Source: JAQVSH01 sp964451605 (GTDB lineage Bacteria > Bacteroidota > Bacteroidia > Bacteroidales > UBA4181). Taken from it: a stretch of DNA of 33,679 bases. Shown here piece by piece: positions 23,481 through 31,753 of this stretch; the stretch's first letter is position 1; each line of letters opens with the position of its first letter. The notes under the pieces were generated by a model that worked only from the letters and a program-made list of their open reading frames with translations, ran no database searches and was not told the DNA's origin. The DNA is taken from the NCBI GenBank assembly GCA_964451605.1, contig CAYVJA010000028.1:1-33679 (forward strand), given 5' to 3'. The position numbers and the translations under genes were made by a program.

Positions 23481-23640
23481 GCGCTTCGCGCAAAAGATTA
23501 ATGGTAAATGGTTAGTGGTGAATGGTTAATCTTATTATACGCGCAAGCGCGAAAAAGATTAATACATTTACGTTTTAGCGCGAAGCGCACATTCACCATT
23601 CACCATTTACCATTTGCGCGCCAGCGCACCAGAGCGCGAA
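23481..23640. repeat. Palindromic repeat island (REP/MITE-like)
   Basis: GCGCTTCGCGC (23481-23491) and GCGCGAAGCGC (23578-23588) are a perfect 11-base inverted pair. Inside and beside them a 25-base arm beginning AATGGTAAATGG (from 23500) pairs with an arm at 23590-23614 made of ATTCACC-type heptads, with two mismatches. Further GCGC palindromes are GCGCAAGCGC at 23541-23550 and GCGCGCCAGCGC at about 23616-23627. AAAAGATTAAT recurs as a direct repeat after the first two palindromes. There is no coding capacity or transposase. The remaining stretch 23641-23783 shows nothing certain, apart from a frame with ILDKFDDLKRY that may be the lost 5' end of the next pseudogene. Confidence 0.8.
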
Positions 23641-23783
23641 GAGCAGCACACTGTTTTGTAAAAATTTTAGATAAATTTGATGATCTGAAGAGATATCGTA
23701 TCAGTGGATTGTTTTGCTCTGGGTGTGGTTCTCCGACAAGTGATTCGATTTTGTGAGATACATGTAAACGTTGAGGGATATGA

Positions 23784-24209
23784 GTAAGGTTTCAATACGA
23801 CTACACCAAAACGCGTAATTATTGGAAATATCTCAAGGCTAAATTTAAAAAAGAGGGAAACGAACTGGGTAGTGATACTACCCAGTTGAAATTAACCGCA
23901 CCCGACGGGAAGAAGAGATTGTCGAATGTACTTGATTACAACGGAATTCTTGCCTTAGCAAAAACATTCCCAGGCAAGTCGGCAAATCGTTTTATTGAGT
24001 GGTTTACGTACAGCGATGAAACCATCGACGGCAAAAGCAAACAGAAGGCATACGCGTTGTTTGAAAGTTCGTTTATCGATAGCATAGAAGTGGGTACTGC
24101 CAAGGGATTGCAGCAGATTCACGCTTATCTGTTTGGTGGGTTATATGACTTTGCGGGCCAGATCAGGCAAAAAGGAATTGATTATTCCTACTATTACGAA
24201 GAAGATTAA
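23784..24209 (+). pseudogene. Broken Bro-N / Fic fusion gene
   Basis: The frame is open from 23784 (after a stop) to TAA at 24207-24209, but no start codon occurs before 23886. It reads YDYTKTRNYWKYLKAKFKKE, then LKLTAPDGKKRLSNVLDYNG and FIEWFTYSDETIDGKSK, which match the Bro-N antirepressor-type domain of phage and DinD-like proteins. It continues directly into SIEVGTAKGLQQIHAYLFGG and LYDFAGQIRQ, the start of a Fic domain. It stops before the catalytic HPFxxGN motif, ending IDYSYYYEED. Both ends are thus missing, so no AMP-transferase activity is possible. The end lies 16 bases before the GH105-CE12 start, so this may be scar material from a mobile element. Confidence 0.75.
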
Positions 24210-24225
24210 CTTAAGACTAGAGAAT

Positions 24226-26373
24226 ATGAAAAGGTTTCGTCAACTGAATGTCGCTGTGTGTCTGGCAATGGTGTGCTGGCTGCCGTTATCGGCGCAAACC
24301 GGTCAAAATAACCCGGCCGGAAAGGGTGCAGTCGTAACTCAAGTTGCGCAGGCAGTGGGTGCACAGGCGGCTCCGGGAAGGCCTGATCCGCGTCGACCTA
24401 TTATTGAGGTGATAGACCGCATATACAACTATCTGAATGGGTGTACTCCTGCGGTTCTGGTGGATGAGAAGGGGAAAGAGGTTACCGATTTTTCGAAGAT
24501 CGACCGAAACACTGCCTTCAAAAAGGGCGATTTCGGACTCACTACCTATGAGTGGGGCGTCACTTATTCGGGTATGCTCAAAGCCACCGAAGCCACAGGC
24601 GATCAGAAGTATGCGGAATACACTTACCAACGGTTGCAGTTTCTGGGCAAGATCTATCCCCATGCTAAACGCTATGCCGAAGCAACCGGTTATCCCATGC
24701 GTATCAGCACCATGGTAACCCCCCGCTTCCTCGACGACTGCGGTGCGGTATGTGCTGCCATGATTAAAGCGGGGCTGGCTAATCCGGCCATCAAAGGCGA
24801 TTTCCGCGAAGCGATGGAAGAGTATTTCAACTTTGTGATGTATCAGGAGTATCGGCTGGGTAGCGGAGTTTTGGCCCGGAACCGCCCCTCGCCCAATTCG
24901 GTATGGCTCGACGATATGTATATGGGCATTCCGCCCATTGCCTACCGGGGAAAATTATCACAAGCCGAACGGGGTGATCTCACACAAAAATTTTATAACG
25001 AGGCGGTTAACCAGATCCGGCTCTTTAAAGAGTATCTCTGGGTGCCCGAAGAGGGGATGTTTCGGCACGGCTGGATTGAATCGATGAGCGTTCGTCCCGA
25101 TTACTTCTGGGCCCGTTGTAACGGTTGGGCTGTGCTTACACTGTGCGATGTGCTGGATGCCCTTCCCGCCAATGTACAGGGAAGAGAGTTTATTATCGAG
25201 ACCCTTCGAGATTTGCTGTTTACCCTGGCCAAATATCAGTCGGGAACCGGAACATGGCACCAGCTCATCAACCGGAACGACTCCTATCTGGAAACCAGTG
25301 CGAGTGCCATGTTTGTATATGGCATTGCCCATGCCATTAATCAGGGCTGGATAGACCGAACCGCCTTTCAGGAGGTGGCGCAGGCCGGATGGAAAGCTGT
25401 GGCCGCACAGGTCAATGCCCAGGGCCAGGTGGAAAACACCTGTGTGGGAACCGGATTGGGTTGGACGCCGGTATTTTATTACACCCGGCCGGTGAGCGTC
25501 TATGCGGCTCACGGCTACGGGCCTGTTTTGCTGGCTGCATCAGAGATGATCAAGATGATGGACGGCGGCAACCGTCAGGATGGTCGCGGTCCGCAGGCCA
25601 TGCAAAGAGATCCCTTCTCTCCGATAGGAGGCGTGGGGATGATGAACCAACGCCCCGGGTACTCCCGATCGGGCAGCAAACCGGTGATTCTGCTGATTGG
25701 CGACTCTACCTGTAAGAACGGAGCCGGCGACGGGAGTAATGGCCAGTGGGGCTGGGGCAGTTTCTTTGGCGACTATATCAACGATAAGGCCACTGTCGAA
25801 AATCACGCCCTGGGAGGTCTCAGCAGCCGAACCTTTTACAATAGCAACTGGGCAGCGGTTCGCGATGCCATCAAACCGGGCGATTATGTACTGATCCAGT
25901 TTGGCCACAACGATATGGCACCTCTCAACACAGGCCGTGCCCGGGGAACCCTGACCGGTACCGATCCCAAACCGGAGGTGGTGGTTATGGAGAAGCACGG
26001 CGGGCCCGAAAAGGTATACTCCTACGGCCAATACATTCGTCTCTTTGTGCAACAGACCCGTATGCGCGGAGGTATCCCGGTGGTACTGTCACCCACACTG
26101 CAAAACAGTTGGAGAGGTGCCAATCAGGTAGCCGAATTTTCGGAGACCTTTAACAAGTGGTGCGAAGAGGTGGCTCGTGAAGAGGGGGTAACCTTTATCA
26201 ATCTGAATAGCCTGGCAGCCGAAGCCTACAATCAGGCAGGGCGCACCAAAGCGCAGGCCGACTATTTTGTGGATAGCGTTCACACCACCGAAGCGGCTGC
26301 TAAACTAAACTGCGAACTGATTGGTAAGGGAATAAAGGCTTCGAAATCCGACTTCGCTCAGTATCTGAAATAA
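24226..26373 (+). CDS. Secreted GH105-CE12 fusion (unsaturated rhamnogalacturonyl hydrolase + rhamnogalacturonan acetylesterase)
   Basis: I choose the ATG at 24226, which begins a signal peptide (MKRFRQLNVAVCLAMVCWLP, cleaved after SAQ); the frame is open to 24133 but that part overlaps the Fic remnant. The protein has 715 residues. Residues about 60-450 form a GH105 (alpha/alpha) barrel with VWLDDMYMG (Asp229/Asp230, the probable catalytic acid region), FARCNGW-type segment YFWARCNGWA, and GTWHQLINR. Residues about 480-715 form an SGNH esterase of the CE12 type: Ser494 in LLIGDSTCKN, Gly in NHALGGLSSRTF, Asn in QFGHNDMAPL, and Asp683/His686 in VDSVHTTEAA. Expected role: removal of acetyl groups and of terminal unsaturated galacturonyl residues from rhamnogalacturonan I fragments in the periplasm. 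No lyase gene is visible in the window. Confidence 0.9.
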   Translation: MKRFRQLNVAVCLAMVCWLPLSAQTGQNNPAGKGAVVTQVAQAVGAQAAPGRPDPRRPIIEVIDRIYNYLNGCTPAVLVDEKGKEVTDFSKIDRNTAFKKGDFGLTTYEWGVTYSGMLKATEATGDQKYAEYTYQRLQFLGKIYPHAKRYAEATGYPMRISTMVTPRFLDDCGAVCAAMIKAGLANPAIKGDFREAMEEYFNFVMYQEYRLGSGVLARNRPSPNSVWLDDMYMGIPPIAYRGKLSQAERGDLTQKFYNEAVNQIRLFKEYLWVPEEGMFRHGWIESMSVRPDYFWARCNGWAVLTLCDVLDALPANVQGREFIIETLRDLLFTLAKYQSGTGTWHQLINRNDSYLETSASAMFVYGIAHAINQGWIDRTAFQEVAQAGWKAVAAQVNAQGQVENTCVGTGLGWTPVFYYTRPVSVYAAHGYGPVLLAASEMIKMMDGGNRQDGRGPQAMQRDPFSPIGGVGMMNQRPGYSRSGSKPVILLIGDSTCKNGAGDGSNGQWGWGSFFGDYINDKATVENHALGGLSSRTFYNSNWAAVRDAIKPGDYVLIQFGHNDMAPLNTGRARGTLTGTDPKPEVVVMEKHGGPEKVYSYGQYIRLFVQQTRMRGGIPVVLSPTLQNSWRGANQVAEFSETFNKWCEEVAREEGVTFINLNSLAAEAYNQAGRTKAQADYFVDSVHTTEAAAKLNCELIGKGIKASKSDFAQYLK

Positions 26374-26382
26374 AACGGGAAT

Positions 26383-26418
26383 CTCTGAACCCGGGTAAAC
26401 ACCCACCCGGGTTTAGAG
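26383..26418. terminator. Bidirectional terminator hairpin between convergent genes
   Basis: CTCTGAACCCGGGT (26383-26396) pairs with ACCCGGGTTTAGAG (26405-26418) over 14 bases with one G-U pair, loop of 8. It overlaps the stop codon of the nitroreductase gene and follows the GH105-CE12 stop by 9 bases. There is no clear T run on either strand, so it may act as an end-stabilising stem. Confidence 0.6.
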
Positions 26419-27156
26419 GAATCCTTGATTTTTTAATGCTTGCAGATAGGCCTCCGAAGCGGCCAGGTTGTCTTTCAATGTATAGCGGTTCTGGGTAAAA
26501 ACCTGAGCCAGGCTCTTTTTCTGATTTACCTCCAATAGTGTGCGCGTCTGTTCCGAAGCCTCGGTATCGGCGTAGATGGCATCAATCGACTCCGGAGTGT
26601 AATCAGTGTAGGTCTCGTAATGCACCACCCCCTCAAGCGGCAAACGGGGCGTAAGCGGCGGATTGACATCGGGATAACCCATCACCAAGGCTGTTACCGG
26701 AATCACTCCGTGAGGCAGATGCAACAGATCTATCAGCGGCTGCGGATTGTAGGCCACTGTTCCCAGATAACAGATGCCCAGGCCCTGCTCCTCGGCAGCG
26801 AGCGCTACATTCTGCGAGGCAAGAACCGTATCGATGGCCGCCGAAACAAACCACAGCAGATTGTTATAGCCCGGCTCGGCATCGCGGTTACGGCACCACT
26901 GCGAAAATCGGTTTACATCGGCACAGAAGGTGATATGAACAGGAGCCTCTGTCACCATCTTCTGATTGAAATGTATGGGAGCCAGCGCTTTCCTCAAAGC
27001 TTCGTCCCGGGTAACAATAAGGCTGTACACCTGCATATTGCCGGTGTTAGAAGCCCGTGTTCCTGCTTCCAGAATGGCCGAAAGCATCGCCTCATCAATC
27101 GGATCAGGTTTGAACTTCCTGATGGACCGATGTGCGGAAATGGTATCCGAAATCAT
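26413..27156 (-). CDS. Nitroreductase-family FMN oxidoreductase (NfsA-like)
   Basis: The 247-residue protein is a nitroreductase-fold flavoenzyme: FMN-phosphate contact HRSIRKFKPDPI at residues 9-20, ASNTGNMQVYSLIV, the central LAAEEQGLGICYLGTV and VTALVMGYPD. The C-terminal extension with NQKKSLAQVFTQNRYTLKDN fits the NfsA/Frp subgroup, which is NADPH-dependent and reduces quinones, flavins or nitro compounds. It starts just 3 bases after the tonB stop, so it shares the tonB-exbD-exbB transcript. The physiological substrate is unknown. Its C-terminal codons overlap the hairpin. Confidence 0.85.
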   Translation of the reverse strand: MISDTISAHRSIRKFKPDPIDEAMLSAILEAGTRASNTGNMQVYSLIVTRDEALRKALAPIHFNQKMVTEAPVHITFCADVNRFSQWCRNRDAEPGYNNLLWFVSAAIDTVLASQNVALAAEEQGLGICYLGTVAYNPQPLIDLLHLPHGVIPVTALVMGYPDVNPPLTPRLPLEGVVHYETYTDYTPESIDAIYADTEASEQTRTLLEVNQKKSLAQVFTQNRYTLKDNLAASEAYLQALKNQGFL

Positions 27157-27159
27157 ACG

Positions 27160-28079
27160 CTATTGCAGTTTAAATCGATAGGTAATGGTTCCCCGCTGAA
27201 CGGGGGCATCAGGTTTGCGCGAGAAGCGCGACGCCATGGCCGCAGTCCGGGCAGCATTCAACAGACGAGCATCGTTGGTGGTAGAACCTCTCACACCCGG
27301 ACGGGCAGCAGTGACTCTGCCATCCTTGTCGACAGTAACTTCCACTACCACAACCCCCTCTATATTGCCGGGATAGTCGGGTGCAGGCAGAGCCTCGGCC
27401 GAACGTCCCGTTAACGAGAAGTCAATACCCTTTCCGGGGCCGACACCTCCTCCGGTACCGCCACCTGATCCTCCGCTCCCTTCGCCTTCATAGGAGCCAC
27501 TGAGGGCATCGCCTGAGATTTTACCCTGATCGCCTTCGCCACCGGCTGTGCCCTGGCTCTGATTTGTACTCCCGTCTACTTTTCGCCCCGGAAAGAGGGC
27601 CTGTTGGTTGGGGGTGCGCTCCACAGGTTTAGGCTGGGTGGCCGGCTGGGTAGTTACAGATTTTGGGTCGGTTTTGGTCTCGGCAACCGGCTGTTTCACT
27701 TGCGGCTTCACTACCGGTGTTTTAACCGGAGTGGTTTTGACCACAGGCTTAGGTTCCGACTTTACAGAGGGGGCCTCTTCCATATCCTGGGTCAGAATAG
27801 ACTCCCGCTCCTGTCGCTCGGGCTGACTCTGCGTCTCGGCAGGAACCGGACGCGAAGGCACCGGTTCGGCAGGNNNNNNNNNNCAGGCTCGGAGCGCAGA
27901 GGTGCGTTGCCCAGGCCGGTAGCACTGTTCCCGAAGTTGATCAGAATCCCGTCGCCCCCGCCCTGCAGGAGAGGAAGCGAAAACTTAAGCAAAAAAAGCA
28001 ACAGAAGTACAAGGCCATGAAATAGTATCGTGGCAATCAACCCTCTCTTTTTGCCTTCGGCTGTTCGGTCAAAGTTCAT
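27160..28079 (-). CDS. tonB: TonB-like energy transducer (one assembly gap)
   Basis: Two frames separated by ten N at 27874-27883 form one gene. The N-terminus has a cytoplasmic tail and membrane anchor (IATILFHGLVLLLLFLLKF). The middle is rich in Pro, Lys and Val (PVVKTTPVKTPVVKPQVKQP), spanning the periplasm, then a Gly/Ser-rich stretch. The C-terminal domain reads VVVEVTVDKDGRVTAARPGV and ends RGTITYRFKLQ, as in TonB C-terminal domains that touch the TonB box of receptors. It overlaps the exbD stop by one base (TAATG). The role is to energise TonB-dependent receptors, such as the one in this window. If the gap is really an overlap of CCTG, the frame closes perfectly as RSEPAEPV. Confidence 0.85.
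27874..27883. other. Assembly gap (10 N) in tonB
   Basis: The frame breaks here. The flanking sequences both carry CCTG on the minus strand; merging them gives one uninterrupted frame, so the true gap may be negative. Confidence 0.95.
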
Positions 28080-28483
28080 TATCGAATTTTGGGCTCCGGA
28101 CTGGTAGCCAATATCAATTTATAACGGTTGCGTTGCATAATATTCATCACCCTTACCACATGCTCCATAGGTACCGACTTATCAACGTGGAGCGAGACGG
28201 TGGGATCGGACGAACCCGACACCTTTTGCTGAATGGCATACTCCAGATCCTCGAACGCCACCGGGGTGGTCTCTACATAGAAACGAAGATCGCCCGTAAT
28301 AGAAACCGAAGTCACCGGCTTTAATGAGGTTTGACTGTTACTTTGGGGCAGAGTCAACTTCAAGGCGTTGGGCGAAACCATGGTGGAGGTGATCATAAAA
28401 AAGATCAACAGCAAAAAGACCAGGTCCGACATAGACGACATGGAGGGTGAAGAGTCTACTTTTATTGATTTCCTGATAGCCAT
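28079..28483 (-). CDS. exbD: ExbD/TolR-family biopolymer transporter
   Basis: The 134-residue protein has a short cytoplasmic N-terminus, one membrane segment (MSDLVFLLLIFFMITSTMV) that carries the proton-path Asp of the family in its first turn, and a periplasmic domain including VSLHVDKSVPMEHVVRVMNI. In the ExbB-ExbD motor it uses the proton gradient to drive TonB. It is 7 bases after the exbB stop and overlaps tonB by one base. Confidence 0.92.
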   Translation of the reverse strand: MAIRKSIKVDSSPSMSSMSDLVFLLLIFFMITSTMVSPNALKLTLPQSNSQTSLKPVTSVSITGDLRFYVETTPVAFEDLEYAIQQKVSGSSDPTVSLHVDKSVPMEHVVRVMNIMQRNRYKLILATSPEPKIR

Positions 28484-28490
28484 CTGCTTA

Positions 28491-29192
28491 TTATTTCACA
28501 GGTTCATTCAACAAATCCATAAATTCGATGGTAGTGGTCTCCAACTTGTGTACTACTTCGTTGATGCGGGCCACAATAATATTGAAACAGAAATAGGCAA
28601 TAATACCTACAATCAAACCGGCCACCGTGGTAACCATGGCTTCGTAGATACCCGACGAAAGGATTTGAATGTCAACTGTATTGCCGGCAGCCGCCATATC
28701 GTAAAACGCACGGACCATACCGGTTACGGTACCCAGGAAGCCCAGCATGGGAGCACCCCCGGCCACAGCACCCAACAGCGGGGTGCCCTTCTCGAGTTTG
28801 GCAATCTCGATAGAGCCCACATTCTCGATTGCCGTGTTGATATCGGAAAGCGGGCGACCAATCCGTTGCAAACCCTTCTCGATCATACGGGCAACAGGCG
28901 AATCGGTGTGGGCACACAAATCGAGTGCCGCCTTAATCTTACCGTCGTGAATATAATCTTTAATCTTTTCCATAAAGTTATTATCGGGCCGCATAGCCTT
29001 CTGAATGGCCACGTAGCGCTCCACAAACAGATAAACGGCAATCACCGAAAGCAAAAAGATGGGAATCATGATAAACCCGCCCTTAAGCGCCAAATCCCAA
29101 TATGGCAAATCTTTAGAACCCTGAAGGGCGGCATTCAGCGAATCGGCAGACGCAGGCTGCATTACAGATTGAAGAAAAATCATACTCATCAT
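28491..29192 (-). CDS. exbB: ExbB/TolQ/MotA-family proton channel protein
   Basis: The 233-residue protein has three membrane segments: GGFIMIPIFLLSVIAVYLFV (about 39-57), a middle one around LGAVAGGAPMLGFLGTVTGM (about 139-158) and a last one YEAMVTTVAGLIVGIIAYF (about 182-200). The segment GFLGTVTGMVRAF is the family signature, and TVAGLIVGI contains the conserved Thr of the proton path. The start has several Met codons (29192, 29189, 29183); I give the first. It is the first gene of the exbB-exbD-tonB-nitroreductase unit. Confidence 0.92.
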   Translation of the reverse strand: MMSMIFLQSVMQPASADSLNAALQGSKDLPYWDLALKGGFIMIPIFLLSVIAVYLFVERYVAIQKAMRPDNNFMEKIKDYIHDGKIKAALDLCAHTDSPVARMIEKGLQRIGRPLSDINTAIENVGSIEIAKLEKGTPLLGAVAGGAPMLGFLGTVTGMVRAFYDMAAAGNTVDIQILSSGIYEAMVTTVAGLIVGIIAYFCFNIIVARINEVVHKLETTTIEFMDLLNEPVK

Positions 29193-29276
29193 GTTAGGAG
29201 GATTTCGGAATATTGAAGTTCAGCACTAAGTAACCCTGTGGTAACGCCTTATCATCGGGGCACTTCCGTTAATTGG

Positions 29277-29284
29277 CAAAGATA
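29277..29284 (-). promoter_or_regulatory. -7 element of the exbB promoter
   Basis: The minus strand reads TATCTTTG, a full TAnnTTTG match, giving a leader of about 80 bases before exbB. No good -33 element is seen. Confidence 0.4.
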
Positions 29285-29335
29285 GGGAAAAACAACAACT
29301 CACCCCGAAAAACCGTGCCAAAAACCATCCGCCCT

Positions 29336-29821
29336 CTACAAAAGCGAAAGGTATTTGGTCAAATCTTCGTTGGGACCAATTTTCAGTACCCTTACTCCTG
29401 CCCTTCTGCCCGCTTCGGCATCACGCGCACTGTCGCCCACGAAGAGCGACAGCGCAGGATTTACATCATGAAAAGCCATTGCTTTGAGCAGCATCAGCGG
29501 TTGCGGCTTACGACAGAGACACTGCTCTACAGCATCGTGATGAGGACAATAGTAGATATCATCGAGCGCCACGCCCTCTTTGCCGAGCTCTCTCTGCATC
29601 CAGTCGTGCAGCGCCTCCAACTCTTCGAAGCTGTAAATCCCTCTCGAGATGCCCCCCTGATTCGAAATCATAATTAAGAGGTAGCCCCGGCTTCGGGCCG
29701 CTTTAAGAAAGGGAATCAGCCCCACAGTGAAGAGAAAGTCCTCTTTCCGGTAGGTATATTCACCCCGTTCGACGTTAATCACGCCATCGCGGTCTAAAAA
29801 GAGAGCTTTCCGGGTTTTCAT
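29336..29821 (-). CDS. gmhB: HAD-family phosphatase, D-glycero-D-manno-heptose 1,7-bisphosphate 7-phosphatase-like
   Basis: The 161-residue cytoplasmic protein belongs to the HAD-IIIA subgroup: Asp10 and Asp12 in LFLDRDGVIN, MISNQGGISRG, the zinc-binding Cys/His loop CPHHDAVEQCLCRKPQP, and FVGDSARDAEAGRRAG. In the GmhB family this enzyme removes the 7-phosphate in making ADP-heptose for lipopolysaccharide; some homologues act on histidinol phosphate. The zinc loop favours GmhB. It is 5 bases after the rhomboid gene. No other heptose genes are in the window. Confidence 0.88.
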   Translation of the reverse strand: MKTRKALFLDRDGVINVERGEYTYRKEDFLFTVGLIPFLKAARSRGYLLIMISNQGGISRGIYSFEELEALHDWMQRELGKEGVALDDIYYCPHHDAVEQCLCRKPQPLMLLKAMAFHDVNPALSLFVGDSARDAEAGRRAGVRVLKIGPNEDLTKYLSLL

Positions 29822-29826
29822 AATCT

Positions 29827-30441
29827 CTAGTGAAACAATCGCATCAGGAGTTCACCTGCCAGCGAGGGCCTGAGCAACAACGGAAAAAGCAGCCCGTATA
29901 CAGCCCCAACAAAATGGGCGTCGTGGTTTATGTAATCGCCCTCTTTCTTTCCCATATACCATGAGTAGGCCAGATAGGAGAAACCAAAGAGCCAGCCCGG
30001 AATGGGAAGAATAGCAAAGAGATAAATCAATTGCGAGGGATCGAACATAATACTGCAAAAGACCACGGCCGAAACAGCTCCCGATGCCCCGACGGCATTG
30101 TACTGGTAGTGGTCGCGATGTTTATACAGGGTAAGCAGGGTAGAAATCACCAGTGCCGAGGCGTAAAAAAGAAGAAAGATAAAACGGGCGCTCCCAATCT
30201 GGCCCAGCGCCTCCATGGCTCTGAAACGATACTCCACAAACTGTCCGAACGACCACAACACAAACATATTTACCAACAGATGAACCCAATCGGCATGCAC
30301 CAGACCATGGCTCAGCAGTCTGTACCACTCATGACGCTGCAAAACCTGATAGGGGTTGAACATCAGGCGGTAAAAAAGCTCGCTGCGTTGAAAAGCAAGA
30401 TAGGAAACCAGTCCGGTTGCCAATACAAGGAGGAGCGTCAT
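29827..30441 (-). CDS. Rhomboid-family intramembrane serine protease
   Basis: The 204-residue inner-membrane protein has about six hydrophobic segments. Family features: HEWYRLLSHGLVHADWVHLLVNM with the conserved H-x-x-x-N pattern in helix 2, the catalytic Ser120 in AVGASGAVSAV on helix 4, and the catalytic His176 in HDAHFVGAVYG on helix 6. The extra region YLAYSWYMGKKEGDYINHDA before the His is typical of Bacteroidota members. Substrates are unknown. It lies 21 bases after the zinc-type dehydrogenase gene. Confidence 0.9.
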   Translation of the reverse strand: MTLLLVLATGLVSYLAFQRSELFYRLMFNPYQVLQRHEWYRLLSHGLVHADWVHLLVNMFVLWSFGQFVEYRFRAMEALGQIGSARFIFLLFYASALVISTLLTLYKHRDHYQYNAVGASGAVSAVVFCSIMFDPSQLIYLFAILPIPGWLFGFSYLAYSWYMGKKEGDYINHDAHFVGAVYGLLFPLLLRPSLAGELLMRLFH

Positions 30442-30462
30442 AGGCGCAAAAGTTAAATGAGT

Positions 30463-31725
30463 TTAGATAACAGGGGCATTAGCTAAGAGGAAACGTTCGG
30501 CCTCCACACTCCAGAGTCCGTTGTTTGCCTCCACGATATCGGCCAATTGGCGGTAGAAGGCCGACTCTTCTCTTTTGGAGGAGAGATCAGAAAGGGCCAC
30601 CAAAGGCATACGGGTGTGGGTATAGATCAACTTTTTGCCCCCGGGAATGGAGGGAAGATGCAGGGTTGTATCTATCACGGCATCCAGCCCCCCGATATGG
30701 GTGACCATGGGAGCAGGATTCAGCGTACCCTCCGACATCATCTTCAACGCCTCAATCATATCGTCGGTATTTCCTCCGCTGGTGCCGGTAATATGGGTAG
30801 AGTCGTAGTGAACCCGGTAGAAATTGAGAGAGGCAGAAAAATTGGGATTCGAGGGGCCGGCAAAGAAGTTCAGACATCCATCTTTCGCCAGAATCCGATC
30901 GGCCATCTCAACCACCGGGCCTACCGGTGCAAAAACAAAGAGATCATCAAATCCTTCGCCCCCGGTGAAAGCACGCATCTCTGCCTCGGCACGCGTTGCG
31001 TCGGAAGCATTCAGATAGAGCAGTTCAATTCCGTAAGCTGCAGCCTCTTGTGGCGAATAGAGCGAAGCAGCCCTGGCAAGGCGGGCATCATCGATATCGG
31101 TGACCACCATCCGGGCTGGCCGCCTGTCGCGATGAATCAGGTAGTTGATGGCGCCCAGACCCATGGGGCCTACTCCGGCCAGAACCGCCAGCGATCCCCC
31201 CTCTTTGATATCCATCTGGTGCACATAACTGCCGGCACGTGTGTGATAGTTGGCATGAACCGCACCAATCACACACGACATGGGTTCGGCAAGCGAACCC
31301 AGAAAGAAGGCATCGCCGGTAAAAGGCAGAAGACACCCCATTTCCATTACCTCTTCCGGAATAATCACATAGGTTGCATCTCCGCCAATGTAACGATAGG
31401 AATATCCGGGTGCATCGAGGCTTCCTTTGTAGTTAAGAGCAGGCTGAATGGTGTACTTCATTCCGGGCTGGAACTGTTTTTTCCACTTTGCTCCTACCTC
31501 GACAATTTCGCCGCTGAATTCATGACCGATAATTACGGGATTTTCGGCAACATTATCGGGAACCCGTTTGTGGTCGGCACCCTGTTCGGCGGCTTTGTAA
31601 CTCGACATACAGATGCTGTCGGATACCACTTTGGCCAAAATTTCGCCATCAGTAATGGGGGGCAACTCAAATGTTTCCAGTCGCAAATCTTTTTTTCCGT
31701 ATAAACAAACAGCTTGGGTCTTCAT
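30463..31725 (-). CDS. Zinc-dependent MDR alcohol dehydrogenase (sorbose-1-phosphate reductase-like)
   Basis: The 420-residue protein is a medium-chain dehydrogenase. Likely catalytic-zinc residues are Cys39 in SDSICMSSYKA, His68/Glu69 in VIIGHEFSGEIVEVG, and Glu in SLAEPMSCVIGAVH. The four-Cys structural-zinc lobe is absent. The nucleotide fold shows LAVLAGVGPMGLGAINYL and VVTDIDDARLARA, where the Asp suggests NAD preference. The lineage resembles L-sorbose 1-phosphate reductase (SorE-like) proteins, but sequence alone does not fix the substrate. It is 28 bases after the class II aldolase-SDR fusion gene and should act in the same sugar or polyol pathway. A strong Shine-Dalgarno sequence precedes it. 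Confidence 0.8.
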   Translation of the reverse strand: MKTQAVCLYGKKDLRLETFELPPITDGEILAKVVSDSICMSSYKAAEQGADHKRVPDNVAENPVIIGHEFSGEIVEVGAKWKKQFQPGMKYTIQPALNYKGSLDAPGYSYRYIGGDATYVIIPEEVMEMGCLLPFTGDAFFLGSLAEPMSCVIGAVHANYHTRAGSYVHQMDIKEGGSLAVLAGVGPMGLGAINYLIHRDRRPARMVVTDIDDARLARAASLYSPQEAAAYGIELLYLNASDATRAEAEMRAFTGGEGFDDLFVFAPVGPVVEMADRILAKDGCLNFFAGPSNPNFSASLNFYRVHYDSTHITGTSGGNTDDMIEALKMMSEGTLNPAPMVTHIGGLDAVIDTTLHLPSIPGGKKLIYTHTRMPLVALSDLSSKREESAFYRQLADIVEANNGLWSVEAERFLLANAPVI

Positions 31726-31730
31726 CTTAT

Positions 31731-31741
31731 CTCCTCCCTCC
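31731..31741 (-). promoter_or_regulatory. Strong Shine-Dalgarno site of the MDR gene
   Basis: The minus strand reads GGAGGGAGGAG, ending 5 bases before the ATG at 31725. It lies in the short gap after the aldolase-SDR gene and is a rare feature for this phylum. Confidence 0.55.
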
Positions 31742-31753
31742 GGGCTGAAAAAA

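Noticed and set aside
23590..23614. CRISPR-like short repeat (ATTCACC units)
   Set aside because: The units are adjacent heptads without spacers and form one arm of an inverted repeat, so this is not a CRISPR array.
28368..29216. Open frame of 282 codons on the plus strand opposite exbB and exbD
   Set aside because: It is low in hydrophobic or domain features and opposite two certain genes.
30547..31704. Long open frame of 385 codons on the plus strand opposite the MDR dehydrogenase
   Set aside because: It mirrors a clear gene on the other strand, has no recognisable domain and its composition is that of an antisense shadow.
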